The position numbers and the translations under genes were made by a program. The notes under the pieces are model-generated. The model was given only the letters and a program-made list of their open reading frames with translations. It ran no database searches and was not told where the DNA came from. 64,000 nucleotides of DNA from Streptomyces zingiberis (GTDB lineage: Bacteria; Actinomycetota; Actinomycetes; Streptomycetales; Streptomycetaceae). This document shows, piece by piece, positions 19,136 through 27,075 of the stretch; within the stretch, counting starts at the first letter, position 1, and every line of letters begins with the position of its first letter. The stretch lies in contig NZ_JAATEN010000003.1 of NCBI RefSeq assembly GCF_012034935.1, forward strand, positions 356,284-420,283. Direction: 5' to 3'.

Positions 19136-19498
19136 TCAGTAGACGAGCGCCTGCGTGTCGTCCGCCATGGCTTCGCTGACGAAGACCTGCGCTCCCGCGA
19201 TACGGACGCCCTCCAGGGTGTCGCCCTCGGTGATGTCGCGGCGGGCCGCGCACTGGGTGCAGAGGGTGACCCGGCCGCCCGCGAGCAGCGCGTCCAGCAG
19301 GTCCGGCAGCGGAGCGGCGTGCGGCAGTTCGAACTCCGCCGCCCGGCCGGGCAGCGCGAACCAGGCCGACTCCCCGGTCAGCCAGAGCGACACCTCGACC
19401 CCGCTGGCGACGGCGACCGCCGCCACCGTGAACGCCTGCGAGCACCGCTCCGGAGCGTCCGCCCCGGCCGTCACCTTGATCACGAGCTTCTTCGCCAT
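19136..19498 (-). CDS. DsrE/DsrF-like protein
   Basis: A 120-residue DsrE-fold protein: MAKKLVIKVTAGADAPERC, a glycine-rich middle, and CTQC at about 80-83. The C-terminal EGVRIAGAQVFVSEAM is characteristic. Family members carry or transfer sulfur on a cysteine; the two cysteines here could serve that, but the partner is unknown. The ATG has AAGGTGA upstream. It is divergent from the three-gene membrane-protein operon and close to the sulfur unit. Confidence 0.85.
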   Translation of the reverse strand: MAKKLVIKVTAGADAPERCSQAFTVAAVAVASGVEVSLWLTGESAWFALPGRAAEFELPHAAPLPDLLDALLAGGRVTLCTQCAARRDITEGDTLEGVRIAGAQVFVSEAMADDTQALVY

Positions 19499-19636
19499 GC
19501 CGTCACCTTAAGGCTCCGTTCCGTACAACCTTTCGGCGCGGACAACGGTCAGGCCCCTCGCACCGTCAACTGATCATCCGGGGCGGGTCCGTGGGCGGGG
19601 CCCACGGGCGCGCCGCCCCCCGTCCACGAGGGTCCC

Positions 19637-20449
19637 GTGTTACCCACACCATCCCCCGAACCGGCGGACACCCCCGCCACCGACGGTCCGCCCGCGCACG
19701 CCACCGTGCCGGAGAGGACCGGGGTCTCCGCCTCGCCCGGCAGCCGTACCGCCCGGCTGCTCACCGCGGCCGCGGTGCTCGGTGTGCTCACCGGGACCGT
19801 GGCCGGCTACACCGTGCAGTACGACAGGCCGCCCACGCCCCTCCCGCCGCTGTCCCGGCCGGAGCTGCACCACCCGGCACCGGCGGCCTCCGCCGGGGGC
19901 CGCCCGGCCACGCTCCCGGCGGACCAGGACCCGCCGCCGCGTACCGAGGGCGATCTGCGCGAGCTGCTGCTTCAGCGCCCCGAGGGCGCCGCGAGCGTCC
20001 CCGGCCGGCCGGACGGCGAGCGGCTGACGCAGCTCGCGTACGCCCATGAGTTCACCCAGGCCGGGCACGAGTTCACGCTGCTGATCCGGCATGCCTTCCG
20101 CCGTGCCGCCGGGGTCGACTGGGTCACCGGCGAGCGTCATGTGACCGTCCGGCTGGTCCAGTTCGACGACTCGGAGTGGCCGAACGCGGCCCAGTACCTC
20201 AACGGGCGGCAGCAGTCCGTCGGGGCCGACCCCGAGGTGGGCGACAACGGACTGCGGATCCCGGGTACGGCCACCGGCAGCGTCCATGTCCACCGCAAGC
20301 CGGTTCTGATGGACGCCCGGCCCATACACCGGGCGCAGGCGCTCGCCCGCCGGGGGGACACCGTGGTGGACATCAGGGTCTCCGACACGGAGCCCATCGC
20401 GGCGCGCACCGTCATGTCCCTGGCCGAGCGGCAGCTGGAGCGGCTGTGA
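19637..20449 (+). CDS. Unknown membrane-anchored protein A, with TTA as codon 2
   Basis: First of three overlapping genes encoding related proteins. The 270-residue product has a Pro/Thr-rich head, one TM helix at about 39-59 (ARLLTAAAVLGVLTGTVAGY), and an extracytoplasmic domain (LRELLLQRPEGA, LAYAHEFTQAGHEFTLLIRH, VRLVQFDDSEWPNAAQYLNG, AARTVMSLAERQLERL). No family is recognised. The GTG start has GAGGG 4 nt upstream, and no start codon lies further upstream in frame. The second codon is TTA, very rare in Streptomyces, so translation should depend on the bldA tRNA. Divergent from DsrE. Confidence 0.75.
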   Translation: MLPTPSPEPADTPATDGPPAHATVPERTGVSASPGSRTARLLTAAAVLGVLTGTVAGYTVQYDRPPTPLPPLSRPELHHPAPAASAGGRPATLPADQDPPPRTEGDLRELLLQRPEGAASVPGRPDGERLTQLAYAHEFTQAGHEFTLLIRHAFRRAAGVDWVTGERHVTVRLVQFDDSEWPNAAQYLNGRQQSVGADPEVGDNGLRIPGTATGSVHVHRKPVLMDARPIHRAQALARRGDTVVDIRVSDTEPIAARTVMSLAERQLERL

Positions 20450-21345
20450 ACCCCGTCGAGCCCGCGGCGGGCACCGCGCCGCCACCCCCGTCCCCGTCCC
20501 CGACCCCACCCCCGCCCCCGTCACCCGGTCACGGACCCGCACCGGACTCCGCGGCCCCCGGGGGGCGTGGCCGCCGTCTCGCCATGCCGGCCGTGAGCGG
20601 GCTGCTCGCCCTCGCCGCGCTGGCGGGCGGTGGCCTCGCCGCGCGGCAGCAGCTGGCCGGGGCCGACCGCTCCGCGCCCACCGAGGTGTGGGCCGAGCCC
20701 TCCGCCGCACGGGACGGCGAAGACGGCGAGGACCTCGCGGACGGTGACGGCGGGCTTCCCGTGGGCCCGGACACCTCGCGTGCCGGGCAGGAACTCGCCG
20801 CCCTGCTGCTGCCCGTCCCCGAGGACCACCAACCGGGCCCCGATCTGGACGAGTTCGGCCACAGCGCGGTACTCGGCCGGGAACGGGCGGTGCGCCTCCT
20901 CACCACCGGGGGCTCCGCGGCCCAGCGCCGGCAGTGGAAACGCACGGTGGCGGAGCTCCGCGTCACGGGCCTGGCCATGCGGTCGTACGCCTCCCGGGAC
21001 CTCTCCACCGTGACCGAGATCCGGATCGTGCGGACGGCGGACGCGACGGCGACGGCGCGGGTGGGCGGGTTCTACGCCCTCGCCGGCGAACTGATGGGCG
21101 GTACCGCGGAGTCCCGCCTGCGCCCGGGGCCGGAACTCGACGGTGCCCCGGAGGCCTCGTGTGTGGTCGCCAGGGACGAGGACCCGGACGGTGACGAGCT
21201 GGGCAGCACCCTGTGCGTGGCCCGGCAGGGCCCCTTCCTGCTCTCGGGCGTGGTGAGCGGGCCGGGGCAGTACACCCGGGAGATGTCGCTCGACCTGCTG
21301 ACGGAGCAGCTGGAGCGCCTCGCGTCGGCCGGGGAGGAGAGATGA
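20446..21345 (+). CDS. Unknown membrane-anchored protein B
   Basis: Second gene of the operon. The GTG start overlaps the previous stop as GTGA. The 299-residue protein has a Pro-rich cytoplasmic head (PSPSPTPPPPPSPG), one TM helix (LAMPAVSGLLALAALAGGGL) and an extracytoplasmic domain. That domain begins ELAALLLPVPEDHQPGPDLD, has two cysteines flanking ARDEDPDGDELGSTL (possible disulfide), and ends LDLLTEQLERLASAG. The opening xLLLPxP and the ending xxxxQLERL are shared with protein A, suggesting tandem duplication and divergence. Function unknown. Confidence 0.75.
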   Translation: MNPVEPAAGTAPPPPSPSPTPPPPPSPGHGPAPDSAAPGGRGRRLAMPAVSGLLALAALAGGGLAARQQLAGADRSAPTEVWAEPSAARDGEDGEDLADGDGGLPVGPDTSRAGQELAALLLPVPEDHQPGPDLDEFGHSAVLGRERAVRLLTTGGSAAQRRQWKRTVAELRVTGLAMRSYASRDLSTVTEIRIVRTADATATARVGGFYALAGELMGGTAESRLRPGPELDGAPEASCVVARDEDPDGDELGSTLCVARQGPFLLSGVVSGPGQYTREMSLDLLTEQLERLASAGEER

Positions 21346-22361
21346 GCGGAGCGGACGGCGAGGGACGGATGGACGGAACACACGGGAACAGCCGGCCACC
21401 GGCGGCGGAACGGCCCGGCCCCGAGGAGGCCACGGCGCCGCCCCGGCCGGCACCGGTACCGGCGGCCGGGCCCTCCCCGGCACGCGAGCCCACCCCGGCC
21501 GCCGGGTCCGCACGGGCGCCCCAGCCCGTATCGGCACGCGAGTCCGCACCGGCGCCCGAGCCCGCCCCGGCACCGGCGCCGGGCAGCCGCCTCCGGCGTG
21601 CCGTGCCGCGCTGGGCCGCCGCCGTCGCGGTCTTCGCCTGCCTCGCCGCCGGCACCGGCTCCGGGCTCGCCGCGACGGACCGTACCCACCTGCCCGGTCT
21701 GGCCACGGAGCACGACGGCCGCTGGGACTACGGCCCGCTGGAGCCCCCGGCGCGGCCCACCGGCGCGCCCCGCCCGTCGGCCGGCGACCCCGCCGGGACG
21801 CACCACGGCGATCCCCGGGGCCTCCTCCTCCCGCCGCCCGCCGGAGCGGTCCCCGAGAAGGGCCTGACCGGCGCGGACGGCCGGCTCCCCGTGGCGGACT
21901 TCGTGGCGGAGTACGAGGAGGAACACCGGGCGGCCGTGCGCGAGCAGCTCACGGAGAACGCCTGCCGGCACATCACATCGCGCGGCTGGACGATGCCGGA
22001 CGGTACCCGTACCCGGATCCACCTGCTGCGCTTCGGCTCCGCCGGGCACGCCTTCCTCACCCACGAGCTGGCCTTCGGCAGCGCGGGCACCATGGCGCAC
22101 GCCGATCTCGCCGGGGCCGGGGCCTCGGACCTGGTGCCGGACTGGCCGCTGACGGTGGGCTCCGACGCGCAGGGCCGCCTCTTCGCCTACGACGAGCGGG
22201 AGCCGTACGGGGAGCGGCGGGTGCGGCACGCGTACATCGTCGCCGGGGACACCGTCGCGCTGATCGTCCAGTCGGTGCCCGCGTCCGGGCCGGACGGCGA
22301 GGTGCCGTTCCGGCAGACGGTGGTCCTCCAGTACCAGCTCCTGAGCTGGGCGGCGTCGTGA
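21342..22361 (+). CDS. Unknown membrane-anchored protein C
   Basis: Third gene of the operon. The ATG overlaps the previous stop as ATGA and has GGGGAGGAGAG upstream. The 339-residue protein has a long Pro/Ala/Glu cytoplasmic head, one TM helix (WAAAVAVFACLAAGTGSGLAA) and an extracytoplasmic domain (GDPRGLLLPPPAGAVP, VADFVAEYEEEHRAAVREQL, IHLLRFGSAGHAFLTHELAF, AYIVAGDTVALIVQSVPA). It keeps the xLLLPxP entry motif of protein B. The three may form a complex at the membrane, which is inference from gene overlap. Confidence 0.75.
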   Translation: MSGADGEGRMDGTHGNSRPPAAERPGPEEATAPPRPAPVPAAGPSPAREPTPAAGSARAPQPVSARESAPAPEPAPAPAPGSRLRRAVPRWAAAVAVFACLAAGTGSGLAATDRTHLPGLATEHDGRWDYGPLEPPARPTGAPRPSAGDPAGTHHGDPRGLLLPPPAGAVPEKGLTGADGRLPVADFVAEYEEEHRAAVREQLTENACRHITSRGWTMPDGTRTRIHLLRFGSAGHAFLTHELAFGSAGTMAHADLAGAGASDLVPDWPLTVGSDAQGRLFAYDEREPYGERRVRHAYIVAGDTVALIVQSVPASGPDGEVPFRQTVVLQYQLLSWAAS

Positions 22362-22608
22362 CGCCCAGGGCCGCCCGGCGCCGGGACGGGCAGCCCGCGG
22401 GGCGGCGCGGCGCCCGGTCCTCCGGTGCGGTGCGGGCGGACGGCCCGGGCGCGGCGTCAGGCCCGGGGCTCACCACATGCGGCCCGGACGCCGGCAGGGG
22501 GTGACGGCCGGGACGGCCGTACGGCGGGACGACGGCCCGGCACGGCGCCCGCCCCGCGGGCCGTCCCGGGGCGGCGGACCTCACAGCGTCCCGCCGGGCC
22601 GCGGCGTC

Positions 22609-22614
22609 TAGACT
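22609..22614 (+). promoter_or_regulatory. -10 element for the small TM peptide gene
   Basis: TAGACT about 42 nt before the GTG at 22657. No clear -35 is seen. The rest of the 295-bp gap 22362-22656 shows nothing else. Confidence 0.4.
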
Positions 22615-22656
22615 CGGCAGCGGTCCGTGATTCCACCCGTCCGAGAGGCGCGCCCC

Positions 22657-22758
22657 GTGCTTGAGGCTTTCTTCACCGTGCTGCTGGTCCTGGTCGTCGT
22701 GGGCGTGCTCGCGTTCTCGTGGCTGACCTGGAAGAAGCTGTACCAGGGACAGCGCTGA
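22657..22758 (+). CDS. Single-TM small protein (33 aa)
   Basis: Encodes MLEAFFTVLLVLVVVGVLAF, then SWLTWKKLYQGQR: one membrane helix with a positively charged C-terminal tail, a typical bacterial small membrane protein topology. The GTG start has GAGAGG about 8 nt upstream and a -10 (TAGACT) further up. It lies 41 bp before the nitrobindin-like gene and is probably co-transcribed. No function is known to me; a membrane-associated modulator is possible. Confidence 0.65.
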   Translation: MLEAFFTVLLVLVVVGVLAFSWLTWKKLYQGQR

Positions 22759-22799
22759 CCGCCCCTTTCCGCCCTCCACAGATCGCCTGAGCCGACGCC

Positions 22800-23363
22800 A
22801 TGATCGAGATTCCCTCCGACCTCAACCCCGCCCTCGTCCCCCTCGCCTTCCTCCTCGGCAACTGGGAGGGCGCGGGCGTCCACGACTTCCCGGGCTCGGA
22901 GAAGTGCAACTTCGGCCAGGAGGTGACCTTCACCCACGACGGCCGGGACTTCCTGGAGTACACCTCGCACACCTGGCAGCTCGACGCGGAGGGGAAGAAG
23001 GTCGCCCCGCTGGAGTCGGAGAAGGGCTACTGGCGCGTCGACGAGCAGCGCAAGGTCGAGGTCGTCATGGTCCGGCAGGACGGCGTGGTGGAGGTCTGGT
23101 ACGGCGAACTCGCCGACCAGAAGCCGCAGATCGACCTGGCCACCGACGCCGTGGCACGCACCGCCGCCTCCGGGCCGTACTCCGGCGGCAAGCGGCTCTA
23201 CGGCTACGTCAAGGGCGATCTGATGTGGGTGGGCGAGAAGGCCACCCCGGATGTCGAGCTGCGCCCGTACATGTCGGCGCACCTGAAGAAGGTCGTCGAC
23301 CCGAGCGAGTGGGCCAAGGACCTGAAGGACCTGCCGGACGACGGGATCGCCTTCTTCCGCTGA
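22800..23363 (+). CDS. Nitrobindin-like heme-binding beta-barrel protein
   Basis: A 187-residue THAP4/nitrobindin-family protein (FABP-like ten-stranded barrel). The family signature GxWxGxG appears as LLGNWEGAGVHDFP near residue 20. Other matches are YTSHTWQLDAEGKKVAPLES, EKGYWRVDEQ and DLATDAVARTAASG. Members bind ferric heme and in some species isomerise peroxynitrite to nitrate. The histidine in YMSAHLKKV near the C-terminus is the likely axial ligand. Cytoplasmic, no signal peptide. It follows the 33-residue membrane peptide gene. Confidence 0.85.
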   Translation: MIEIPSDLNPALVPLAFLLGNWEGAGVHDFPGSEKCNFGQEVTFTHDGRDFLEYTSHTWQLDAEGKKVAPLESEKGYWRVDEQRKVEVVMVRQDGVVEVWYGELADQKPQIDLATDAVARTAASGPYSGGKRLYGYVKGDLMWVGEKATPDVELRPYMSAHLKKVVDPSEWAKDLKDLPDDGIAFFR

Positions 23364-23585
23364 CCGGCCGAGCGGCTTCCGAGCGGCTTCCGCCGGCCGG
23401 CCGGGCGGCCGGGGTCCGGCGCGGGCGGCGGATCGCGTGGGCGCCGATCGCGTGGGACCGGTGCGTGATCCCGCGGGCCGGGCCACCGTTCCCGCCCGCC
23501 TCACCGGCCCGCCGCCGGCCTCTCACCCGGGGGCCCCTCACCGCGGGCCTTTCACCGCGGGCCGCCCGCCGTCGGCCCGCCGCCG

Positions 23586-24068
23586 TCAGTCCGTCCGCCC
23601 CGGCCCGGCGCTCAGCGGCGGCGGCAGCGGGGACCGCAGCAGGGCCCACACCTCCTTGCCGGTGGGCGTCGGTTCCGCGCCCCAGGCGTCGGCCGTGCAG
23701 CTGAGCAGGAACAGCCCGCGCCCGCGCTCCGCGTGCCAGTCCGGCTCCGCGGGCACCACGGGCAGGGTCGAGGAGCGGTCGCTGACGGAGACCCGCACCC
23801 CCTCGGGCAGCGCGTGCAGGGCCAGGCCGCACTCGTGCGAGCTCACGTGGCGGTGGACGTTGGCCAGCAGTTCGGTGACGCACATGGCCGCGGCGTCGAT
23901 CAGCCCGGTGTATCCCCAGAGCCGCAGTTGCGCCCCCACGGAGCGGCGGGCGACGGCGAACCGCTCGGGCACGGCGACCAGTCTCGTCCGGTACACCGCC
24001 ACCGCCGCGTCCGTCGCATCCGGTGACTCCGGTGACCCCAGTGACCCCACCGGCAATGCCTTGCTCAT
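23586..24068 (-). CDS. RsbW-like ATP-binding regulator (HATPase_c_2)
   Basis: A 160-residue GHKL ATPase-domain protein of the anti-sigma/serine-kinase type numerous in Streptomyces. The N-box is CVTELLANVHRHV and the glycine box region RGRGLFLLSCTADAWG. It lacks a dimerisation histidine and a membrane segment, so it is cytoplasmic. No sigma factor or anti-anti-sigma gene adjoins it, so its partner is unknown. The ATG at 24068 is chosen over 24140 because the fold starts soon after it and GGAAAG lies just upstream. The 222-bp gap downstream is featureless apart from a short GAGCGGCTTCC direct repeat. Confidence 0.82.
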   Translation of the reverse strand: MSKALPVGSLGSPESPDATDAAVAVYRTRLVAVPERFAVARRSVGAQLRLWGYTGLIDAAAMCVTELLANVHRHVSSHECGLALHALPEGVRVSVSDRSSTLPVVPAEPDWHAERGRGLFLLSCTADAWGAEPTPTGKEVWALLRSPLPPPLSAGPGRTD

Positions 24069-24503
24069 CGCTTTCCAACCCTTCCGGACCGGCGCCGGCC
24101 GGTCAGTTCTGCCCGCGCCGCCGGGGCCGGCCGCGCACAACGGACGCGCCCGGGGTGACGGCTGACGCGGTGCCGGTGGGGGTGGTGGAGGCGATGGTGT
24201 GGACGCCTCCGGTGACGCAGCGGGGGTCCCGTAACCATCCAGACCTGGGACCCTCCGGTCAACCCCCTGGGAACCGCCAACTCCAGATGCGGCGCTCTGG
24301 TGAAGACGGGTCGCGGGCGTCCCGCGTTCCCGGGGTGGCGCGCACCCGCCACCGGCGCCGCCGCCACCGCCCCGCCGTGCCCCTTCCGCAGCCCACCGCC
24401 GTGCCCCTTCCGGTGCCGGTCCGGCCCCGCTCCGCGCCCGCCGGTCCGGCCGCCGGCCGGGGCGTCAGCCCCGCACACCGCCGGGCACTCCTACACTGGC
24501 CCT
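24069..24503. other. Divergent gap (RsbW-like / nur)
   Basis: 435 bp with no gene. It contains a 7-bp inverted repeat (GGGTCCC ... GGGACCC near 24226-24256) and, at its right end, the nur promoter. The remainder is low-complexity Pro/Arg-coding DNA. Confidence 0.4.
24492..24497 (+). promoter_or_regulatory. Leaderless -10 element of nur
   Basis: TACACT, 6 nt before the GTG start. The metal-ligand numbering of the protein independently supports that start. Confidence 0.5.
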
Positions 24504-25070
24504 GTGGTGACGACCGACTGGCACAGCGATCTGAGGAAGCGCGGGTACCGGCTGACCCCGCAGCGGCAGCTCGTCCTGGAAGCCGTGGACCGGCTGGAGC
24601 ACGCGACGCCGGACGACATCCTCACCGAGGTGCGCCGTACGGCGGGCGGCGTCAACATCTCCACCGTCTACCGCACGCTGGAGCTGCTGGAGGAGCTGGG
24701 CCTGGTCAGCCACGCGCACCTGGGCCACGGCGCGCCGACGTACCACCTGGCCGACCGCCACCACCATCTGCACCTGGTCTGCCGGGACTGCTCGGACGTG
24801 ATCGAGGCGGATGTCTCCGTGGCCGATTCCTTCACCGGGCTGCTGCGGCAGCGATTCGGTTTCGACACGGACCTGAAGCATTTCGCCATCTTCGGCCGCT
24901 GCGCCTCCTGTTCGTCCGCCCCCGCCGAAACGGGCTCCCCGGCGGACCCCGCGCCGGACACGGCGGAGGTGCCCGCGGGCGCCGGTGCGCGCCCCGGCCG
25001 GGACGGCGAGGTGAACGGCGTGCCGGGCGGCCCGGGCGGCAGGGCGGACGGAACGGCGGCCGGGCCGTAG
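24504..25070 (+). CDS. nur: Nickel-responsive Fur-family regulator Nur
   Basis: Represses nickel transport and the Fe superoxide dismutase gene when nickel is bound. The 188-residue protein starts VVTTDWHSDLRKRGYRLTPQ and continues through a Fur winged helix (NISTVYRTLELLEELGLVSH) and dimer domain (RHHHLHLVCRDCSDVIEAD). Numbering from the first GTG, the Nur ligands fall exactly in place: His33, His86, His88 and His90 for one site, and His70, His72 and His126 for the nickel site. The usual protein ends near CASC (about 145 residues); this one adds ~45 Gly/Ala/Pro residues. The stop overlaps the promoter of ygfZ. Confidence 0.9.
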   Translation: MVTTDWHSDLRKRGYRLTPQRQLVLEAVDRLEHATPDDILTEVRRTAGGVNISTVYRTLELLEELGLVSHAHLGHGAPTYHLADRHHHLHLVCRDCSDVIEADVSVADSFTGLLRQRFGFDTDLKHFAIFGRCASCSSAPAETGSPADPAPDTAEVPAGAGARPGRDGEVNGVPGGPGGRADGTAAGP

Positions 25071-25073
25071 GCT
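25068..25073 (+). promoter_or_regulatory. Leaderless -10 element of ygfZ overlapping the nur stop
   Basis: TAGGCT, whose first three bases are the nur stop codon, lies 7 nt before the ATG at 25081. Confidence 0.5.
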
Positions 25074-25080
25074 GGTGGGC

Positions 25081-26064
25081 ATGGAGCAGTCCCACCACCG
25101 AGCCGGCCCCCTGCTGTCCCTGCCCGGCGCCGTCCCCGCCGAAGCGCCCGACGAGGGCGTCGCCGCGCACTACGGCGACCCGTTCCGCGAGCAGCGCGCG
25201 CTGGCCGACGGCACCGGCTTCGTCGACCTCTCCCACCGCGGCGTCGTCACCGTCACCGGCGACGACCGGCTCGCCTGGCTCCACCTGCTGCTCACCCAGC
25301 ACGTCCAGGACCTGCCCGCCGGGCGGGCCACCGAGGCGCTGATCCTCTCCGCGCACGGGCACATCGAGCACGCCCTGTACCTCGTCGACGACGGAGCGAC
25401 CACCTGGGCCCATGTCGAGCCCGGCACCGAGGGCGCGCTGATCTCCTATCTGGAGAGCATGAAGTTCTTCTACCGGGTGGAGGTCGCCGACGGCACGGAC
25501 GCCTACGCGGTCGTCCACCTCCCGGCCGGCTCGATCGCCGGCACCCCGGAGGGCGTGGTGGCGCGCGAGACGCCGTACGGCCGTGATCTGTTCCTGCCCC
25601 GTGGCGACCTGGAGAAGTTCGCCGGGGAGCACGGCCCGGCGGCGGGCACGCTCGCGCTGGAGGCCCTGCGGGTCGAGGCGCGCCGCCCGCGGCTGGGGAG
25701 GGAGACCGACCACCGCACCATCCCGCACGAGCTGGGCTGGCTGGACACGGCCGTGCATCTGCAGAAGGGCTGCTACCGGGGCCAGGAGACGGTCGCCCGG
25801 GTGCACAACCTGGGCCGCCCGCCCCGCCGGCTGGTCTTCCTCCACCTGGACGGCAGCGAGGTGACCCTGCCCGGGCACGGCGCCCCCGTCCGGCTGGCGT
25901 CCGACGGCCCGGACGGGCGGCAGCTCGGCTTCGTCACCACCTCGGCGCGCCACCACGAGCTGGGGCCGATCGCCCTCGCCCTGGTGAAGCGGAACGTTCC
26001 GGCCGACGCCACGCTGCTCGCGGACGCCACGGCCGCCGCACAGGAGGTCGTGGTCGAGCCCTGA
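25081..26064 (+). CDS. ygfZ: YgfZ/GcvT-like tetrahydrofolate-binding protein
   Basis: Folate-dependent protein that assists assembly or repair of iron-sulfur clusters. The 327-residue chain shows the GcvT-like fold (VDLSHRGVVTVTGDDRLAWL, LLTQHVQDLPAGRATEALIL) and the diagnostic motif KGCYRGQE near residue 235, whose cysteine is the family hallmark. The C-terminal barrel ends in DATAAAQEVVVEP. The ATG at 25081 gives a leaderless mRNA; a slightly upstream in-frame start at 25075 is less likely. The 276-bp gap downstream has two copies of a 16-bp direct repeat (26304-26337) and no gene. Confidence 0.92.
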   Translation: MEQSHHRAGPLLSLPGAVPAEAPDEGVAAHYGDPFREQRALADGTGFVDLSHRGVVTVTGDDRLAWLHLLLTQHVQDLPAGRATEALILSAHGHIEHALYLVDDGATTWAHVEPGTEGALISYLESMKFFYRVEVADGTDAYAVVHLPAGSIAGTPEGVVARETPYGRDLFLPRGDLEKFAGEHGPAAGTLALEALRVEARRPRLGRETDHRTIPHELGWLDTAVHLQKGCYRGQETVARVHNLGRPPRRLVFLHLDGSEVTLPGHGAPVRLASDGPDGRQLGFVTTSARHHELGPIALALVKRNVPADATLLADATAAAQEVVVEP

Positions 26065-26340
26065 GGCGGTGGGCCGGGGGATGTCACCCCGGGTGCGGCC
26101 GGGGACGGCCGGGCGCCGTCCGGGCGCCCCGGGCTCCGTCGGGGCCGGGCCGGGCTGGACCGGGCTGATCCCTGCCGGGCTGCTCCGGGCCGGCCGGGAC
26201 CGAACGCCGACCGGGGCCTTTGCCCCCTGACCGCGCCCCGGAGCGGCCGGGGCCGCGCGCCCGCCGGCGCCCAGGGGACGGCCGTGCGCCGCCCCGGCAC
26301 CCCGGCACCCCGCGGCGTCGGCACCCCGCGGCGTCGGCCG

Positions 26341-26937
26341 TCAGACCTCCAGCATCACGGTGAACGGCCCGTCGTTGGTCAGCGTGACCTGCATGTCGGC
26401 GCCGAAGCGTCCCGTCTCCACCCGTGCGCCCAGGGCGCGGAGCCGGGCGACCAGCTCGTCCACCAGCGGCTCGGCCACCTCGCCCGGGGCGGCGGCGTTC
26501 CAGGTGGGGCGGCGCCCCTTGCGCGCGTCCCCGTAGAGGGTGAACTGGGAGATGACCATGAGCGGGGCGTCCAGGTCGGAACAGGACTTCTCCGAACCGG
26601 GGGAACGCCTTCCGGCCGCCCCGCCGCTCCCACCGCCCGGGCCGGTCCCGTCCGCCCCGTTCTCCCCGGCTGCCCCGGAGGCCCCGGAGGCCCCGGCTGC
26701 CCCGGCTGCCCCGTGATCGACGGTGGCGTCGCTGTCGCCACCGCCGTCGTCACCGCCGTCGTCACCGCCCAGGATGCGCAGCCCCCACAACTTCCGCGCC
26801 AGCCGGTCCGCCTTCTCCTCCGTGTCGTCGTGCGTGACCCCGACGAGGACGCACAGACCGCGTCCCGGGATCTCGCCCACCGTCTCGCCGTCCACGACGA
26901 CGCTCGCACCGTTCACCCTCTGTACCACCGCACGCAT
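26341..26937 (-). CDS. dtd: D-aminoacyl-tRNA deacylase with insertion
   Basis: Hydrolyses D-aminoacyl-tRNAs and glycyl-tRNA(Ala), guarding translation. Normal length is about 141-147 residues; here 198. The fold is otherwise intact: [20 protein letters not shown], the catalytic motif [15 protein letters not shown] (Ser130, Thr133), and the Gly-cisPro region [10 protein letters not shown] at the C-terminus. Residues ~57-114, between strand LRIL and [11 protein letters not shown], are a Gly/Ala/Asp low-complexity insert encoded by GC-rich repeats. It lies in a surface loop, so activity is plausible. Divergent from rsiG. Confidence 0.9.
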   Translation of the reverse strand: MRAVVQRVNGASVVVDGETVGEIPGRGLCVLVGVTHDDTEEKADRLARKLWGLRILGGDDGGDDGGGDSDATVDHGAAGAAGASGASGAAGENGADGTGPGGGSGGAAGRRSPGSEKSCSDLDAPLMVISQFTLYGDARKGRRPTWNAAAPGEVAEPLVDELVARLRALGARVETGRFGADMQVTLTNDGPFTVMLEV

Positions 26938-27075
26938 GGGCTCCATGATGCCCTGCGCCCAACCGGGTTCGATCGGGTGCGCTGGCCATGCACGTGCAGC
27001 GCCCGCAGTGGCACGATGCAGACACACGGTGCGAGCCCGGCCGGAACAGGGCCGTACCCATCGGAGGGGACACAG

